This document shows, one piece after another, positions 1-5,223 of a DNA stretch of 5,542 nt. Position 1 is the stretch's first letter. Each line of letters opens with the position of its first letter. The notes under the pieces were generated by a model. The model was not told the origin of the DNA, did no database searches, and saw only the letters and a list, made by a program, of their open reading frames with translations. The DNA lies in the NCBI GenBank assembly GCA_021785795.1, contig JAJYEK010000217.1, positions 1 to 5,542 of the forward strand, read 5' to 3'. This DNA is from Pseudomonadota bacterium (GTDB taxonomy: Bacteria > Pseudomonadota > Gammaproteobacteria > Acidiferrobacterales > UBA6901). The position numbers and the translations under genes were made by a program.

Positions 1-769
1 CGTGCTGCTGGCCGCATCGCAGGAAGGCGATCACATACGGATCGTGATTGCCGACGACGGCGCCGGCATGGATCCGGAGATGTTGCGGCGCAAGGCGGTG
101 GAAAAGGGTGTACTGGATTCCGATGCTGCGGCACGTCTTGGGCGCGAGGACTGCTACGGACTGATTTTTCTGCCGGGATTTTCCACCAAGAACGAAATTA
201 CCGATGTATCCGGGCGCGGCGTCGGCATGGACGTGGTCAAGACGCGCATTACCCAGCTCAACGGGACGATAGACATCGAGTCTGAGCCCGGCAAGGGTAC
301 CCGCATGATCATAAGGGTACCGCTGACCCTGGCGATCATGCCGACCCTTATGGTCATGGTTGGAACACAGATTTTTGCACTTCCGCTCACCTGCGTAGCC
401 GAAATTCTGCAACTGGATTTAAAAAAGCACAGCAGCATCGACGGACAGCGCGTCGTGATGGTACGAGATCATCCTCTGCCGATTTTCTATCTGCGGCACT
501 GGCTGAGCGGCGACGGATCCGGCCAGCTGTGGCCGGAGTCGGGTCATGTGGTGATTGTCGCCGCCGGCGGGCAGCGGGTCGGCTTCATCGTTGATGGCCT
601 GATCGGTCAGGAGGAGGTGGTGATCAAGCCTCTTGGCGCGCTGCTGCAGGGTACTTCTGGGCTGGCCGGCGCTACGATCACCGGTAACGGCCGCATGGCA
701 CTCATCCTCGATGTGCCCGGCCTCATGCGCACCTATGGGCGCGGGGCGCGCCAGAGCGAGGTTGCCTGA
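1..769 (+). CDS. cheA: Chemotaxis histidine kinase CheA, C-terminal part (5' end outside window)
   Basis: CheA autophosphorylates in response to receptors and passes phosphate to CheY and CheB. The visible 255 codons, starting in frame at base 2, begin inside the HATPase domain. The nucleotide-binding boxes are clear: DDGAGMD (fragment residues 18-24), FLPGFST (56-62), GRGVGMDVVK (71-80) and GKGT (97-100). The CheW-like P5 regulatory domain follows at about 110-245, with GQEEVVIKPLG (202-212) and a GATITGNGRMALILDV stretch (223-238), both typical of P5. The Hpt, P2 and dimerisation domains and the N box lie upstream of the window, so the codon at base 2 is internal and not a start. Full-length CheA is usually 650-750 residues, so about a third is shown. 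The stop TGA (767-769) shares its last A with the cheB ATG, implying translational coupling. Identification is very secure. Confidence 0.97.
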   Translation, partial: VLLAASQEGDHIRIVIADDGAGMDPEMLRRKAVEKGVLDSDAAARLGREDCYGLIFLPGFSTKNEITDVSGRGVGMDVVKTRITQLNGTIDIESEPGKGTRMIIRVPLTLAIMPTLMVMVGTQIFALPLTCVAEILQLDLKKHSSIDGQRVVMVRDHPLPIFYLRHWLSGDGSGQLWPESGHVVIVAAGGQRVGFIVDGLIGQEEVVIKPLGALLQGTSGLAGATITGNGRMALILDVPGLMRTYGRGARQSEVA

Positions 770-1812
770 TGAGCGTTCGGGCACTCATCGTCGACGACTC
801 CGGATTCTTTCGCCGCCGTATTGCGGAGATTCTCGAGGCCGATCCCCTTATCGAAGTGGCTGGGTTTGCGGCCAACGGTATGGAGGCGATCGAAAAGACC
901 GCGCAGCTGCGGCCGGACGTCATCACCATGGACATAGAAATGCCGGTGCTCGACGGCATCAATGCGGTGCGACGGATCATGGCGAGTCGGCCGACGCCGA
1001 TTCTCATGTTCTCCTCGCTCACGCATGAAGGCGCACAGGCGACGCTCGACGCTCTGGATGCCGGTGCGATGGATTACCTGCCCAAGCGCCTGGAGGACAT
1101 CTCACGCGATCATAACGAGGCTAAACGCCGGTTGTGTGCGCGGGTACGAGCCCTCGGGCTTCGTAGCTCCGCCCACCGTCGAAGCGATGCCCCAGGCACC
1201 GGTGCGGAGCATAGCGCGCAGTCGGCTGTTGCCCGGACGGCGGGCAACTATCGTCTGGTTCTGATTGGGGCTTCCACCGGCGGACCGGTGGCGCTGCGCC
1301 AGGTGCTGAGTAAGCTGCCCGGAGACTTTCCCCTGCCGCTGCTGCTGGTACAGCATATGCCGGCGAGTTTCACGCCGGCGTTTGCGCAGCGCCTGAACGA
1401 CCTCTGCGCAATCACCGTGCGCGAGGCGCGCGATGGAGATACCCTGCAGCCAGGAACAGCGCTGCTGGCGCCGGGCGGGCGGCAGATGCAGCTTGATGCG
1501 AAGCGCGATGGAGCCGTTGTACGTATCCGTGACAGCGAGATCAGCCAGCACTACCACCCCAGTCTGGACGTTACATTCGGTTCGGCGGCGGCGGTCTTCC
1601 CGGGGAAGGTGCTAGCGGTGGTGCTCACCGGCATGGGCGCGGATGGACGCGAAGGTGCACGCGCGCTCAAGGGTAACGGTTCGACCGTCTGGGCGCAGGA
1701 CGAAGCGTCGTGCGCCATCTACGGTATGCCCATGGCTGTAGCTGAGGCCGGTCTTGCCGATCAAGTGATATCCCTCTCCGATATCGGGGCGGCGCTGGCG
1801 AGGAAAGTCTAG
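769..1812 (+). CDS. cheB: Chemotaxis response regulator / protein-glutamate methylesterase CheB
   Basis: CheB removes methyl groups from (and deamidates) receptor glutamates when CheA phosphorylates it, giving adaptation. The protein has 347 residues, a normal CheB length. An N-terminal receiver domain (about 3-120) has the acidic pair D9/D10, phospho-acceptor D55 in MDIEMP, S82/S83 at the switch position and K106 in YLPK. A linker rich in Arg, Ser and Ala (about 125-158) leads to the methylesterase domain (160-346). Its catalytic triad is visible: S169 in GASTGGP, H196 in VQHMP and D292 in GMGADG. The ATG at 769 is chosen because MSVRALIVDDS is the usual receiver beginning, a purine-rich GAGCGAGG (754-761) precedes it, and it overlaps the cheA stop (TGATG). 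motC follows 3 bases after the stop. All key residues are present, so it should be active. Confidence 0.97.
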   Translation: MSVRALIVDDSGFFRRRIAEILEADPLIEVAGFAANGMEAIEKTAQLRPDVITMDIEMPVLDGINAVRRIMASRPTPILMFSSLTHEGAQATLDALDAGAMDYLPKRLEDISRDHNEAKRRLCARVRALGLRSSAHRRSDAPGTGAEHSAQSAVARTAGNYRLVLIGASTGGPVALRQVLSKLPGDFPLPLLLVQHMPASFTPAFAQRLNDLCAITVREARDGDTLQPGTALLAPGGRQMQLDAKRDGAVVRIRDSEISQHYHPSLDVTFGSAAAVFPGKVLAVVLTGMGADGREGARALKGNGSTVWAQDEASCAIYGMPMAVAEAGLADQVISLSDIGAALARKV

Positions 1813-1815
1813 GCC

Positions 1816-2556
1816 GTGGATATCCTGAGTCTATTCGGCCTGATTCTCGGCATCGGAGCCATTCTCGGCGGCAATCTGATCGACGGCGGCCAGACCCGGT
1901 CGCTGCTTCAGGTGACTGCGTTCGTCATCGTCTTCGGTGGGACCATCGGGGCGATCCTGCTGCAGACGCCGCTCAAGGTGTTTCTGCGCGCCCTTAAGAT
2001 TGCGGTGTGGATTTTCATGCCTCCCAAGCTTGCGCCGGCAGCGGTAATAGAGAAAATCGTCGGCTGGAGCCAGATTGCGCGCAAGGAGGGGTTGCTCGGA
2101 CTCGAATCGATCGCTGAGTCCGAGCCCGATCCGTTTGCGAGCAAGGGCCTGCAGCTGCTTGTGGACGGCACCGAGCCGGACACGATACGCGCCATACTCG
2201 AAGTGGATCTCGAAGCCACGGAACATCGTGATACGCAGGCCGCCAAAGTATTCGAAAGCATGGGTGGCTACAGCCCGACTATCGGCATCATCGGTGCGGT
2301 CATGGGCCTGATCCACGTGATGTCGCACCTGGCCGATCCGTCCAAACTCGGGGCGGGCATCGCCACAGCCTTCGTGGCGACCATCTACGGTGTGGGCTCG
2401 GCGAATCTGCTCTATCTGCCGTTTTCCAACAAGCTCAAGAGCCAGGTTCATGTTCAGACGCAGTTCAGGGTGATGATCATCGAAGGCATCATTTCGATCG
2501 CTGGGGGAGAGAACCCGCGGAACATCGAGACCAAGCTGCAGGGGTACGCACATTGA
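1816..2556 (+). CDS. motC: Flagellar motor stator protein MotC (MotA/PomA family)
   Basis: This is the MotA-type subunit of a second stator complex; with MotD it forms an inner-membrane ion channel that drives or stabilises the flagellar rotor. The protein is 246 residues long and starts with GTG, placed by the AGGAAAG sequence at 1801-1807 inside the cheB end. Predicted membrane segments are at about 3-22, 31-50, 153-173 and 180-202, in the 2+2 arrangement of MotA. The large cytoplasmic loop (51-152) contains ARKEGLLGLE (88-97), which carries the charged residues that contact FliG in MotA proteins (R89/K90 and E97 here). P154 (GYSPTIGIIGAVMG) and P202 (LLYLPFSNKLK) match the two conserved prolines used in torque generation. 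In Pseudomonas the same gene lies between cheB and motD, which supports MotC over MotA. The ion (proton or sodium) cannot be read from this subunit. Confidence 0.95.
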   Translation: MDILSLFGLILGIGAILGGNLIDGGQTRSLLQVTAFVIVFGGTIGAILLQTPLKVFLRALKIAVWIFMPPKLAPAAVIEKIVGWSQIARKEGLLGLESIAESEPDPFASKGLQLLVDGTEPDTIRAILEVDLEATEHRDTQAAKVFESMGGYSPTIGIIGAVMGLIHVMSHLADPSKLGAGIATAFVATIYGVGSANLLYLPFSNKLKSQVHVQTQFRVMIIEGIISIAGGENPRNIETKLQGYAH

Positions 2557-2678
2557 AGGCGGCTGGCGGCAGCAGGGCGCGCGTGTGGGGCGTCGAAACG
2601 ATGTGCCGGATCGGCCACGCTTGCCGATCGCCACGCGAAAATCGGTGGTGTTGGAGTGTTGCGGATTGATGAGTGGCC
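2557..2678 (+). other. motC-motD intergenic gap with repeat and hairpin potential
   Basis: This 122-base gap is one of only two in a block whose other junctions overlap or are 3 bases apart. It contains a near-perfect direct repeat and a 7-bp inverted repeat (2609-2636, listed separately), plus a possible 5-bp stem with an AAA loop at 2591-2603. No T-run follows any hairpin, so I do not call a terminator. I found no sigma-54 (TGGCAC-N5-TTGC) or FliA-type -35/-10 pair; GCCGATCG at 2623-2630 resembles a FliA -10 element but has no matching -35. A 22-codon open frame (2601-2669) looks like chance. The MotD Shine-Dalgarno sequence at the gap's end is weak. Confidence 0.6.
2609..2636 (+). repeat. 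Imperfect direct repeat GATCG(G)CCACGC x2 with embedded inverted repeat
   Basis: GATCGGCCACGC (2609-2620) and GATCGCCACGC (2626-2636) differ by a single extra G and are separated by 5 bases. Within the same stretch GATCGGC (2609-2615) is the exact reverse complement of GCCGATC (2623-2629), giving a 7-bp stem with a 7-base loop. ATCGG at 2641-2645 can compete for the same right arm. It could be a protein-binding site, an RNA hairpin tuning MotC/MotD levels, or a chance arrangement in GC-rich DNA. No known element was recognised. Confidence 0.5.
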
Positions 2679-3626
2679 ATGGCGCGTAAAGGAAAACATG
2701 AGGAACACGAGAACCACGAGCGTTGGCTCGTGTCGTACGCGGATTTCATTACCCTCCTGTTCGCGTTTTTCGTGGTGATGTATTCGGTCTCGGCGGTCAA
2801 TGAAGGAAAGTTCCGTGTGCTGTCCGATGCGCTCATGGCGGCATTTCGCGGGCATCCGAAGACCATGCTGCCCATCCAGTTCGGCAAGCCTGCCCGCGTT
2901 CCGTTCCCGAGACCGCCCGATCCGATGTTGCGTCCCGGGCCGCCGCTTTCCGGCGGGCCGCAGATGAGCCCGGCGCCGATATCGCTGCCGTTGCCGGTTC
3001 CCTCTGCGGCGCCACAATCCAAGTTGTCTGACAGGCAGGTGGCGACGGTCAAGCAGGAAGCAGCGATGAAACAGATGGGCGATCAGATCGAGCACGCCAT
3101 GCGCTCGCTCATCAAGGCAAAGCTGATCGTAGTGCGGCGCAGCAGCCTGTACTTGGCAGTCGAAATCAGGGCCAGCGTCCTGTTCCCGAGCGGCAGCGCG
3201 CGACTTCAGTCTGATGCGGTCCCGGTTCTTGCGAAAATCGCCAAGGTGCTGCACAAGTTTCCGAATCCGATCCACGTCGAGGGGTTTACGGACAACAAGC
3301 CAATTCATACTTTGGCCTACCCGTCGAACTGGGAGCTTTCGGCCGCCCGGGCGGTGAGCGTGGTACAGCTGTTCATGCGTGCCGGTATCGATCCGCAGCG
3401 CATGGCGGCAATCGGATTGGGTAAATACCGTCCGGTTGCCAGCAACGGCACGCGGATTGGCCGCAACAAGAACCGCCGCGTGGTGCTGATTATACTGGCG
3501 CATTCCGATTCCCCCGACATGATGGGCATCATTCCGCAGCATGAGCATTTCGGCGCTGCAGCTGCCGCGCCTGCGGTCCGGAACGCGCTGCCCCAGACGT
3601 TGCCTGCCGCGCGGAGCGGTCCGTGA
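2679..3626 (+). CDS. motD: Flagellar motor stator protein MotD (MotB/PomB family, OmpA-like C-terminus)
   Basis: MotD is the MotB-type stator subunit: it carries the ion-binding aspartate and anchors the complex to peptidoglycan. With the ATG at 2679 it has 315 residues. A short cytoplasmic tail is rich in Lys, Glu and His. The single membrane helix (about 18-38) contains SYADFITLLFAFFVVMYS with the channel aspartate at D22. A proline-rich linker spans about 69-112 (16 Pro in 44 residues). The OmpA-like domain (about 165-275) shows VEGFTDNKP, NWELS (217-221) with R224, and NRR (265-267), typical of peptidoglycan binding. A tail of about 40 low-complexity residues follows. Two starts are possible: GTG at 2673 (two more residues) lies directly after an in-frame TGA, while ATG at 2679 gives MARKGKHEEHE, the usual beginning in MotD proteins, with GATGAG at 2668-2673 as a weak ribosome site. 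I prefer the ATG. The stop overlaps the parC start by 4 bases. Confidence 0.94.
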   Translation: MARKGKHEEHENHERWLVSYADFITLLFAFFVVMYSVSAVNEGKFRVLSDALMAAFRGHPKTMLPIQFGKPARVPFPRPPDPMLRPGPPLSGGPQMSPAPISLPLPVPSAAPQSKLSDRQVATVKQEAAMKQMGDQIEHAMRSLIKAKLIVVRRSSLYLAVEIRASVLFPSGSARLQSDAVPVLAKIAKVLHKFPNPIHVEGFTDNKPIHTLAYPSNWELSAARAVSVVQLFMRAGIDPQRMAAIGLGKYRPVASNGTRIGRNKNRRVVLIILAHSDSPDMMGIIPQHEHFGAAAAAPAVRNALPQTLPAARSGP

Positions 3627-4420
3627 ATATCTGGTCCATCGCCAACCAGAAGGGCGGGGTCGGGAAAACCACCACCGCGGTGGCGCTCGCCGGTCTTCTG
3701 GCGCAGCGGGGTCGCGAAACCCTGCTGGTGGATCTGGATCCGCAAGGCTCACTCACGGCCTATTTCGGTTACGACCCGGAGTCCGTCGAATCGAGCGTCT
3801 ACGATATCTTCGCTGATGCCGCCGCCGGTTCGGCAGCGCATCCGGATTCGGTTCGACCGACCGGCTGCGAGCGGCTTTCACTGGTTCCGGCATCCACTGC
3901 GCTGTCGACGCTCGATCGTCGTCTGGGCGCGCGCGATGGCATGGGGCTCGTGGTGGCGCGTTACCTGGCGCAGCTCAGTGGCCGCTTTGACTATGTGCTG
4001 ATTGATTGTCCACCGGCGCTCGGGCTGCTCATGGTCAACGCCCTTGCCGCCTGCGAGCGCCTGATCATTCCTGTGCAGACCGAGTTTCTTGCACTCAAGG
4101 GTCTCGAACGGATGCTGCATACCCTGAGCATGGTGACGCGCTCACGTCGCCTTGACCTGCCGTATGTGATTGTTCCCACGCTGTTCGACCGGCGTACGCG
4201 CGCCTCACTCGACACGCTGAGTCAGCTGCAGGAGCGCTATCCGGACCACCTCTGGTCCGGCACGGTTCCGGTGGATACCCAATTGCGCGAGGCGAGCCGT
4301 GCCGGGATAACGCCTTGCCAGCACTTTCCTCAGGCGCGGGCGGTTACCGCCTATTCGGCGTTGCTTGACCATTTGCTGGCCGCTGTCGATCCGCCTGTGC
4401 CGGCCGGCGCTGCGGTATGA
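3623..4420 (+). CDS. parC: ParA/Soj-family ATPase ParC, polar positioning of chemotaxis arrays
   Basis: This is a ParA-like ATPase (265 residues). It shows the deviant Walker A motif KGGVGKTT (10-17, signature lysine K10 and catalytic-site K15), the A' motif VDLDPQG (36-42) and Walker B VLIDCPP (125-131). The protein begins almost directly at the ATPase strand (MNIWSIANQKGG) with no N-terminal helix-turn-helix, as in small Soj/MinD-like proteins and unlike plasmid ParA with a DNA-binding head. There is no parB-like gene next to it; instead a CheW-domain protein follows, the ParC-ParP arrangement. In Vibrio, ParC recruits chemotaxis arrays to the cell pole through ParP. The GTG start is supported by the GTGA overlap with the motD stop and by CGGAG at 3612-3616. 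It is often annotated as ParA, Soj or a chromosome-partitioning ATPase, but the context makes chromosome segregation unlikely. Confidence 0.92.
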   Translation: MNIWSIANQKGGVGKTTTAVALAGLLAQRGRETLLVDLDPQGSLTAYFGYDPESVESSVYDIFADAAAGSAAHPDSVRPTGCERLSLVPASTALSTLDRRLGARDGMGLVVARYLAQLSGRFDYVLIDCPPALGLLMVNALAACERLIIPVQTEFLALKGLERMLHTLSMVTRSRRLDLPYVIVPTLFDRRTRASLDTLSQLQERYPDHLWSGTVPVDTQLREASRAGITPCQHFPQARAVTAYSALLDHLLAAVDPPVPAGAAV

Positions 4421-5067
4421 ATGGCTCTGCCGGACGCGGATCGGACCGTCTGCCCGTGGCTACCGAGGCGCTGGCGGGCTATCTTGAAGAGGTGCTGCGC
4501 GACAGCGCCGTGGCGCCCGATCTGGCAGGGTCATCGACGGAAACAGATACCCGTGAACCGTCCGCTTCCCCGCCAACAACGGGTCCGTTGCCCGGGGACG
4601 CACCGCGCACGGACGACACCGCCGCCGGTGAGACGGTGCGCGCCATGGCGGTGCAGGTTTTCAGCCTGGCGGGTCTCAAGCTGGCGCTGCCGTCCGACAA
4701 GGTCAGGAACGTCGTGGATGCACTGAATCTTGCAGCTTCAGCCGCCGATTCCCCGCCTTGGGTGATGGGCACGCTTGGCGTCGCCGACATTAACATCACG
4801 GTCGTGAATCTGTGCGGCTTTATCTTGCCGCCCGAGCGGCAACCACTTGCCTGGCAGCCCAGTACCATAATCGTACTCCAGGACAGCTGCTGGGGGCTTG
4901 GCTGTGACGGGTACCTTGCAGCGGACAGTCTCGAACCTGGCCACGTGCTCTGGCGTACGGTCCGGACGCGGCGCTCCTGGCTTGCCGGCACGGTGTCCCG
5001 ATTTGGCTATGCTCTAATAGATGTCGACGCATTGATTGCCCTGTTTGACCGCCAGACAAAGTCTTGA
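4417..5067 (+). CDS. parP: CheW-domain protein ParP, partner of ParC
   Basis: The 216-residue product has a short N-terminal segment predicted to be helical (about 15-29, ATEALAGYLEEVL), a disordered Pro/Thr/Asp-rich linker (about 35-72), and a C-terminal CheW-like domain (about 76-212). In the domain, VFSLAGLKLALPSDKVRNVV matches the first CheW strand region, GTLGVADINITVVNLCGFI the central one, and SWLAGTV...YALIDVDALIALF the last. Where CheW and CheA P5 usually carry NLRG, this protein reads VADI, so its contacts should differ from those of CheW. From work on Vibrio, ParP binds ParC with its N-terminal part, and its CheW-like part binds CheA and stabilises polar arrays; I transfer this role by context and architecture. 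The ATG overlaps the parC stop (ATGA), so the two are probably co-translated. The stop codon overlaps a TTGACA sequence. It could also be named a CheW-like protein; its short N-terminal region makes the ParC contact an inference. Confidence 0.82.
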   Translation: MNGSAGRGSDRLPVATEALAGYLEEVLRDSAVAPDLAGSSTETDTREPSASPPTTGPLPGDAPRTDDTAAGETVRAMAVQVFSLAGLKLALPSDKVRNVVDALNLAASAADSPPWVMGTLGVADINITVVNLCGFILPPERQPLAWQPSTIIVLQDSCWGLGCDGYLAADSLEPGHVLWRTVRTRRSWLAGTVSRFGYALIDVDALIALFDRQTKS

Positions 5068-5075
5068 CAACATGC

Positions 5076-5091
5076 TGGCACGGATCCTGCA
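5076..5091 (+). promoter_or_regulatory. Sigma-54 (RpoN) -24/-12 promoter upstream of cheW
   Basis: TGGCACG-GATC-CTGCA matches the RpoN consensus TGGCACG-N4-TTGCW at every fixed position but one (C for T at 5087). The diagnostic GG (5077-5078) and GC (5089-5090) are separated by exactly 10 bases. The base before (C) and the purine after TGGCACG also fit the extended consensus. Transcription would start near 5102, about 122 bases before the cheW ATG. Sigma-54 with a FleQ/FlrA/FlrC-type activator controls many polar flagellar genes in Pseudomonas and Vibrio, so the site makes sense here. It would give cheW a promoter independent of the upstream operon. The activator site was not identified. Confidence 0.72.
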
Positions 5092-5136
5092 GCCTAGCGA
5101 TATAAATGCCAGAAAATTGGCGCTATCTTTCGGTCC

Positions 5137-5164
5137 CAGGGACGGCCTCATGGATCAGGGACGG
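5137..5164 (+). repeat. Direct repeat CAGGGACGG x2 in cheW leader
   Basis: Two identical 9-base copies lie at 5137-5145 and 5156-5164, starting 19 bases apart. The first copy is also part of the DNA palindrome GTCCC-A-GGGAC (5133-5143). The repeat is not seen at the other gene junctions of this window. It may be an RNA-binding protein site in the leader or a DNA operator just downstream of the transcription start. Confidence 0.55.
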
Positions 5165-5210
5165 ACGGGCGTCGTAATGAAGGGGCGGCGGCGCCAAGGG
5201 TGCGGCTTCC

Positions 5211-5215
5211 AGGAG
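5211..5215 (+). promoter_or_regulatory. Shine-Dalgarno sequence of cheW
   Basis: AGGAG is placed 8 bases before the ATG at 5224. It is the clearest ribosome site in the window and fixes the start of cheW, which is cut by the window edge. Confidence 0.9.
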
Positions 5216-5223
5216 TGCAGGCA

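Larger units (their letters stand above)
5102..5223 (+). promoter_or_regulatory. cheW 5' leader with clustered ANGGA (CsrA/RsmA-like) motifs
   Basis: The predicted leader contains four ANGGA motifs within 28 bases: AGGGA (5138-5142), ATGGA (5150-5154), AGGGA (5157-5161) and ACGGA (5161-5165). Two of them sit in an exact 9-base direct repeat, CAGGGACGG (5137-5145 and 5156-5164), which resembles the CsrA high-affinity core CARGGAYG. The first can be shown in the loop of a small stem, GGUC (5132-5135) with GGCC (5144-5147). A fifth GGA lies in the cheW ribosome site. Csr/Rsm proteins are established regulators of motility, but control of cheW here is an inference. I did not recognise any known riboswitch. 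Confidence 0.4.

Noticed and set aside
2609..2629. Hairpin after motC as a rho-independent terminator
   Set aside because: The stem is only 7 bp and is followed by GCCACGCG rather than a T-run; an operon running into motD is expected.
2623..2630. GCCGATCG resembling the FliA (sigma-28) -10 element GCCGATAA before motD
   Set aside because: There is no TAAA/TCAAG-type -35 element at the required distance upstream, and the last two bases do not match.
1831..2634. 267-codon minus-strand open frame opposite motC
   Set aside because: It has low-complexity Arg-rich composition with no domain, and the opposite strand encodes an unmistakable MotA-family protein.
2601..2669. 22-codon open frame in the motC-motD gap
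   Set aside because: It has no Shine-Dalgarno sequence, a Cys/Trp/Arg-rich chance-like composition, and no overlap with a real start that would suggest coupling to motD.
2454..3752. 432-codon open frame on the minus strand covering motD
   Set aside because: It is a shadow of motD and parC in GC-rich DNA. Its composition is Arg/Pro/His-rich with no recognisable domain, while the + strand frames carry clear OmpA and ParA motifs.
3623..4420. Chromosome- or plasmid-partitioning ParA with a nearby parS/ParB
   Set aside because: No ParB gene or parS-like repeat is adjacent; the next gene encodes a CheW-domain protein and all neighbours are chemotaxis or motor genes.
5064..5069. Perfect TTGACA (sigma-70 -35 consensus) overlapping the parP stop codon
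   Set aside because: At 16-18 bases downstream the sequence is CCTGCA, CTGCAG or TGCAGC, which is not a -10 element. The TATAAA at 5101-5106 is 31 bases away. The sigma-54 site explains the region better.
5137..5175. ACGG-containing loops suggesting a mini-ykkC (guanidine-II) type riboswitch in the cheW leader
   Set aside because: Only the first GGG-ACGG-CCU can form a short hairpin; the second copy lacks a pairing arm, and cheW is not a guanidine-related gene.
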